The notes below the pieces were generated by a model that was given only the letters and a program-made list of their open reading frames with translations, was not told the DNA's origin and searched no databases. This document shows, piece by piece, positions 5,469 through 6,639 of a stretch of DNA of 6,639 bases. Positions within the stretch are counted from its first letter, which is position 1. Every line of letters begins with the position of its first letter. Source of the DNA: Methanosarcina sp. (GTDB lineage Archaea; Halobacteriota; Methanosarcinia; Methanosarcinales; Methanosarcinaceae); NCBI GenBank assembly GCA_013330315.1, contig DUIO01000248.1, forward strand, positions 1 through 6,639. The letters run 5' to 3'. The translations under genes and the position numbers were made by a program.

Positions 5469-6086
5469 ATGGCGGTGTACACATTGCATAAGAATTCGGA
5501 TGAAGAAAAACACAACATGGAGGCAATCCTGAAGCATGTAAAGGACCCTGAGCTGCTTTCACAGATTGAAAAGGTCGTCCCCTTTCACGGCTTCCTTACA
5601 TCAGGGGCATTAATCGGTATCCAGATGCTTAATATCGCAAGACGCGAGCTCGATGTCCGGAATGGGGAGCGCATATACGTGACCTGCGAAACAAAAAACT
5701 GCATGCCTGACCCTTTTCAGATCCTTGCCGGAGCTACTATCGGGAATAACGGGCTGAAGATCAACAATCTGGGGAAAATGGCAGTCACTGTAAATAAACA
5801 GGCTCCTGAAGGAGTGCAGGGTATGAAGGGCGTCAGGATATACTTTGACCCTGAGAAGACAAAGGACTACCCCAAACTCCATGCCTGGTACCTGAACACT
5901 GAAAAGTTCCACCATGAAGAAATCGTGCCCATTCTCCTGGAAGCCGGTGAAAAAGTGTACTCCTGGAAATCCGTGGACCTGGAAGTCCCGGTCAGGGAGA
6001 AAAAGCAGGTACAGTGCTGTAAAAGTTGCGGTGAAATGTTCATTCGACACGATAATGAGCTGCTGTGCGGCGGATGCACAGAATAA
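5469..6086 (+). CDS. fmdE: Formylmethanofuran dehydrogenase subunit E, FmdE
   Basis: Product of the first gene of the formylmethanofuran dehydrogenase operon; the enzyme catalyses reversible CO2 reduction to formylmethanofuran in the cytoplasm, the first step of CO2-dependent methanogenesis and the last of methyl oxidation. FmdE itself is an accessory protein of uncertain role. The 205-residue product shows the FmdE-family core: FHGFLTSGALIG (39-50), CETKNC with Cys73 and Cys78 (73-78), DPFQILAGATIGN (81-93), and a C-terminal zinc-ribbon-like segment with Cys184, Cys187, Cys200 and Cys203 plus an extra Cys183. The length suits the family. The start is uncertain: ATG at 5469 directly follows a 15-bp palindrome with no Shine-Dalgarno, while the in-frame ATG at 5517 (residue 17, MEAILKHV) begins where the conserved sequence seems to start. 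Cotranscribed with fmdF, 18 bases downstream. Mo-type (fmd) naming rests on the E-F gene order. Confidence 0.88.
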   Translation: MAVYTLHKNSDEEKHNMEAILKHVKDPELLSQIEKVVPFHGFLTSGALIGIQMLNIARRELDVRNGERIYVTCETKNCMPDPFQILAGATIGNNGLKINNLGKMAVTVNKQAPEGVQGMKGVRIYFDPEKTKDYPKLHAWYLNTEKFHHEEIVPILLEAGEKVYSWKSVDLEVPVREKKQVQCCKSCGEMFIRHDNELLCGGCTE

Positions 6087-6090
6087 CGTT

Positions 6091-6097
6091 GAGAGGT
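6091..6097 (+). promoter_or_regulatory. Ribosome binding site of fmdF
   Basis: GAGAGGT is followed by seven bases and the ATG at 6105, a good Shine-Dalgarno spacing inside the short fmdE-fmdF gap. Confidence 0.55.
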
Positions 6098-6104
6098 AAA
6101 TAAA

Positions 6105-6639
6105 ATGCAAGATGAGATGCGATTGTCTGTCTTTTCCGAAAAAAAAGACCGGCAGCTGGTCTATAAGCCTGAGAAATGCATTGGCTGCGGGACCTGCGTA
6201 CAGGCATGCCCCAAAGGCTCCCTTTCTATTGGAGCCGTGGGAGCTGTAGCTAGAGGTTTACTGGATGCTGATTTTCTTGAAATGGCAAAGAGTGAAGAAT
6301 GCCTTGTCTGCGGGATCTGTGCAAAAGTCTGTCCCACAGGCGCTCTTGAATTGAGGCAGGAAGGAAAACCCCTCACAGATATGTCCTATATCTCAAAGGC
6401 AGTGAGACCTACATCAGTAAACGAAAGCTGCGTTCACTGCGGTCTCTGTGAGGATATCTGCCCCCAGGGCTGTATTGAGGTCACCCGGGAAATTTCAGCA
6501 GACGGAAAACTGAAACTGGTCGGAAAGACTCATATTGATACCGAGTGCTGTGTCCACTGCGGGTGGTGTGCTGCCGTATGTCCTGTAAATGCTATTTCCG
6601 TGGAAAAGCCCTTTGAAGGGCGCTGGGCCAGACCCGAAG
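6105..6639 (+). CDS. fmdF: Formylmethanofuran dehydrogenase subunit F, polyferredoxin (5' part)
   Basis: Polyferredoxin that carries electrons between ferredoxin and the catalytic subunits of formylmethanofuran dehydrogenase. The visible 178 codons encode four complete CxxCxxCxxxCP clusters, at Cys25-Cys35, Cys66-Cys76, Cys109-Cys119 and Cys149-Cys159, each expected to hold one [4Fe-4S] centre, arranged as two bicluster ferredoxin modules. Known FmdF/FwdF proteins are about twice this length with eight such motifs, so the window shows roughly the first half and the gene runs off the right edge. It has no signal peptide or membrane segment. The start at ATG 6105 follows GAGAGGT and lies 18 bases after the fmdE stop, so both genes share a transcript and regulation. 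A generic ferredoxin is less likely given the neighbour and the number of clusters. Confidence 0.9.
   Translation, partial: MQDEMRLSVFSEKKDRQLVYKPEKCIGCGTCVQACPKGSLSIGAVGAVARGLLDADFLEMAKSEECLVCGICAKVCPTGALELRQEGKPLTDMSYISKAVRPTSVNESCVHCGLCEDICPQGCIEVTREISADGKLKLVGKTHIDTECCVHCGWCAAVCPVNAISVEKPFEGRWARPE

Noticed and set aside
5610..6110. 166-residue minus-strand open frame opposite fmdE
   Set aside because: It is a mirror of the fmdE codon pattern, with no recognisable domain. fmdE is clearly conserved on the plus strand.

Overview
The window looks like chromosomal DNA of a methanogenic archaeon, most likely a Methanosarcina or close relative. The evidence is archaeal promoter architecture (TATA boxes about 25 bases before inferred start sites), AGGTG-type ribosome binding sites, long AT-rich intergenic regions, an archaeal-type lipoprotein with a Thr-rich linker, and above all the first two genes of a formylmethanofuran dehydrogenase operon, an enzyme of methanogenesis. 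The species cannot be fixed from the sequence alone.

Layout. Positions 1-254 are AT-rich and non-coding. They hold a promoter and a half-conserved ModE-like operator for a tungstate ABC importer: tupA (255-1181, binding lipoprotein), tupB (1317-2006, permease, TTG start) and tupC (2035-3096, ATPase). Next come a T-rich terminator zone with short tandem duplications (3097-3275) and, on the minus strand, a membrane-anchored alpha/beta hydrolase or serine peptidase-like protein (4676-3276). A 792-base gene-free stretch (4677-5468) follows, rich in repeats and palindromes. The window ends with fmdE (5469-6086) and the first 178 codons of the polyferredoxin gene fmdF (6105 to the right edge). The E-F order matches the start of the fmdEFACDB operon, which encodes the molybdenum-type isoenzyme in Methanosarcina barkeri.

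How it fits together. The tup importer brings in tungstate. Formylmethanofuran dehydrogenase needs a Mo- or W-pterin cofactor and exists as Mo and W isoenzymes. The main discovery is a family of 24-bp elements with the pattern CGTTATGT-N8-ACATAACG, which closely resembles the bacterial ModE operator. A perfect copy, extended to 15-bp arms, ends four bases before the fmdE start codon. A near-perfect copy overlaps the predicted fmdE transcription start. A diverged copy lies 180 bp further upstream, and a degraded copy sits at the same TATA-to-site distance in front of tupA. This suggests that one oxyanion-responsive regulator of ModE type, not encoded here, coordinates tungstate uptake with the choice of formylmethanofuran dehydrogenase isoenzyme. 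A separate 10-bp inverted repeat bracketing the fmdE TATA box hints at a second regulator.

Base composition differs by eye: the tup genes and their flanks are AT-rich, while fmdE and fmdF are richer in GC, as expected for highly expressed core genes.
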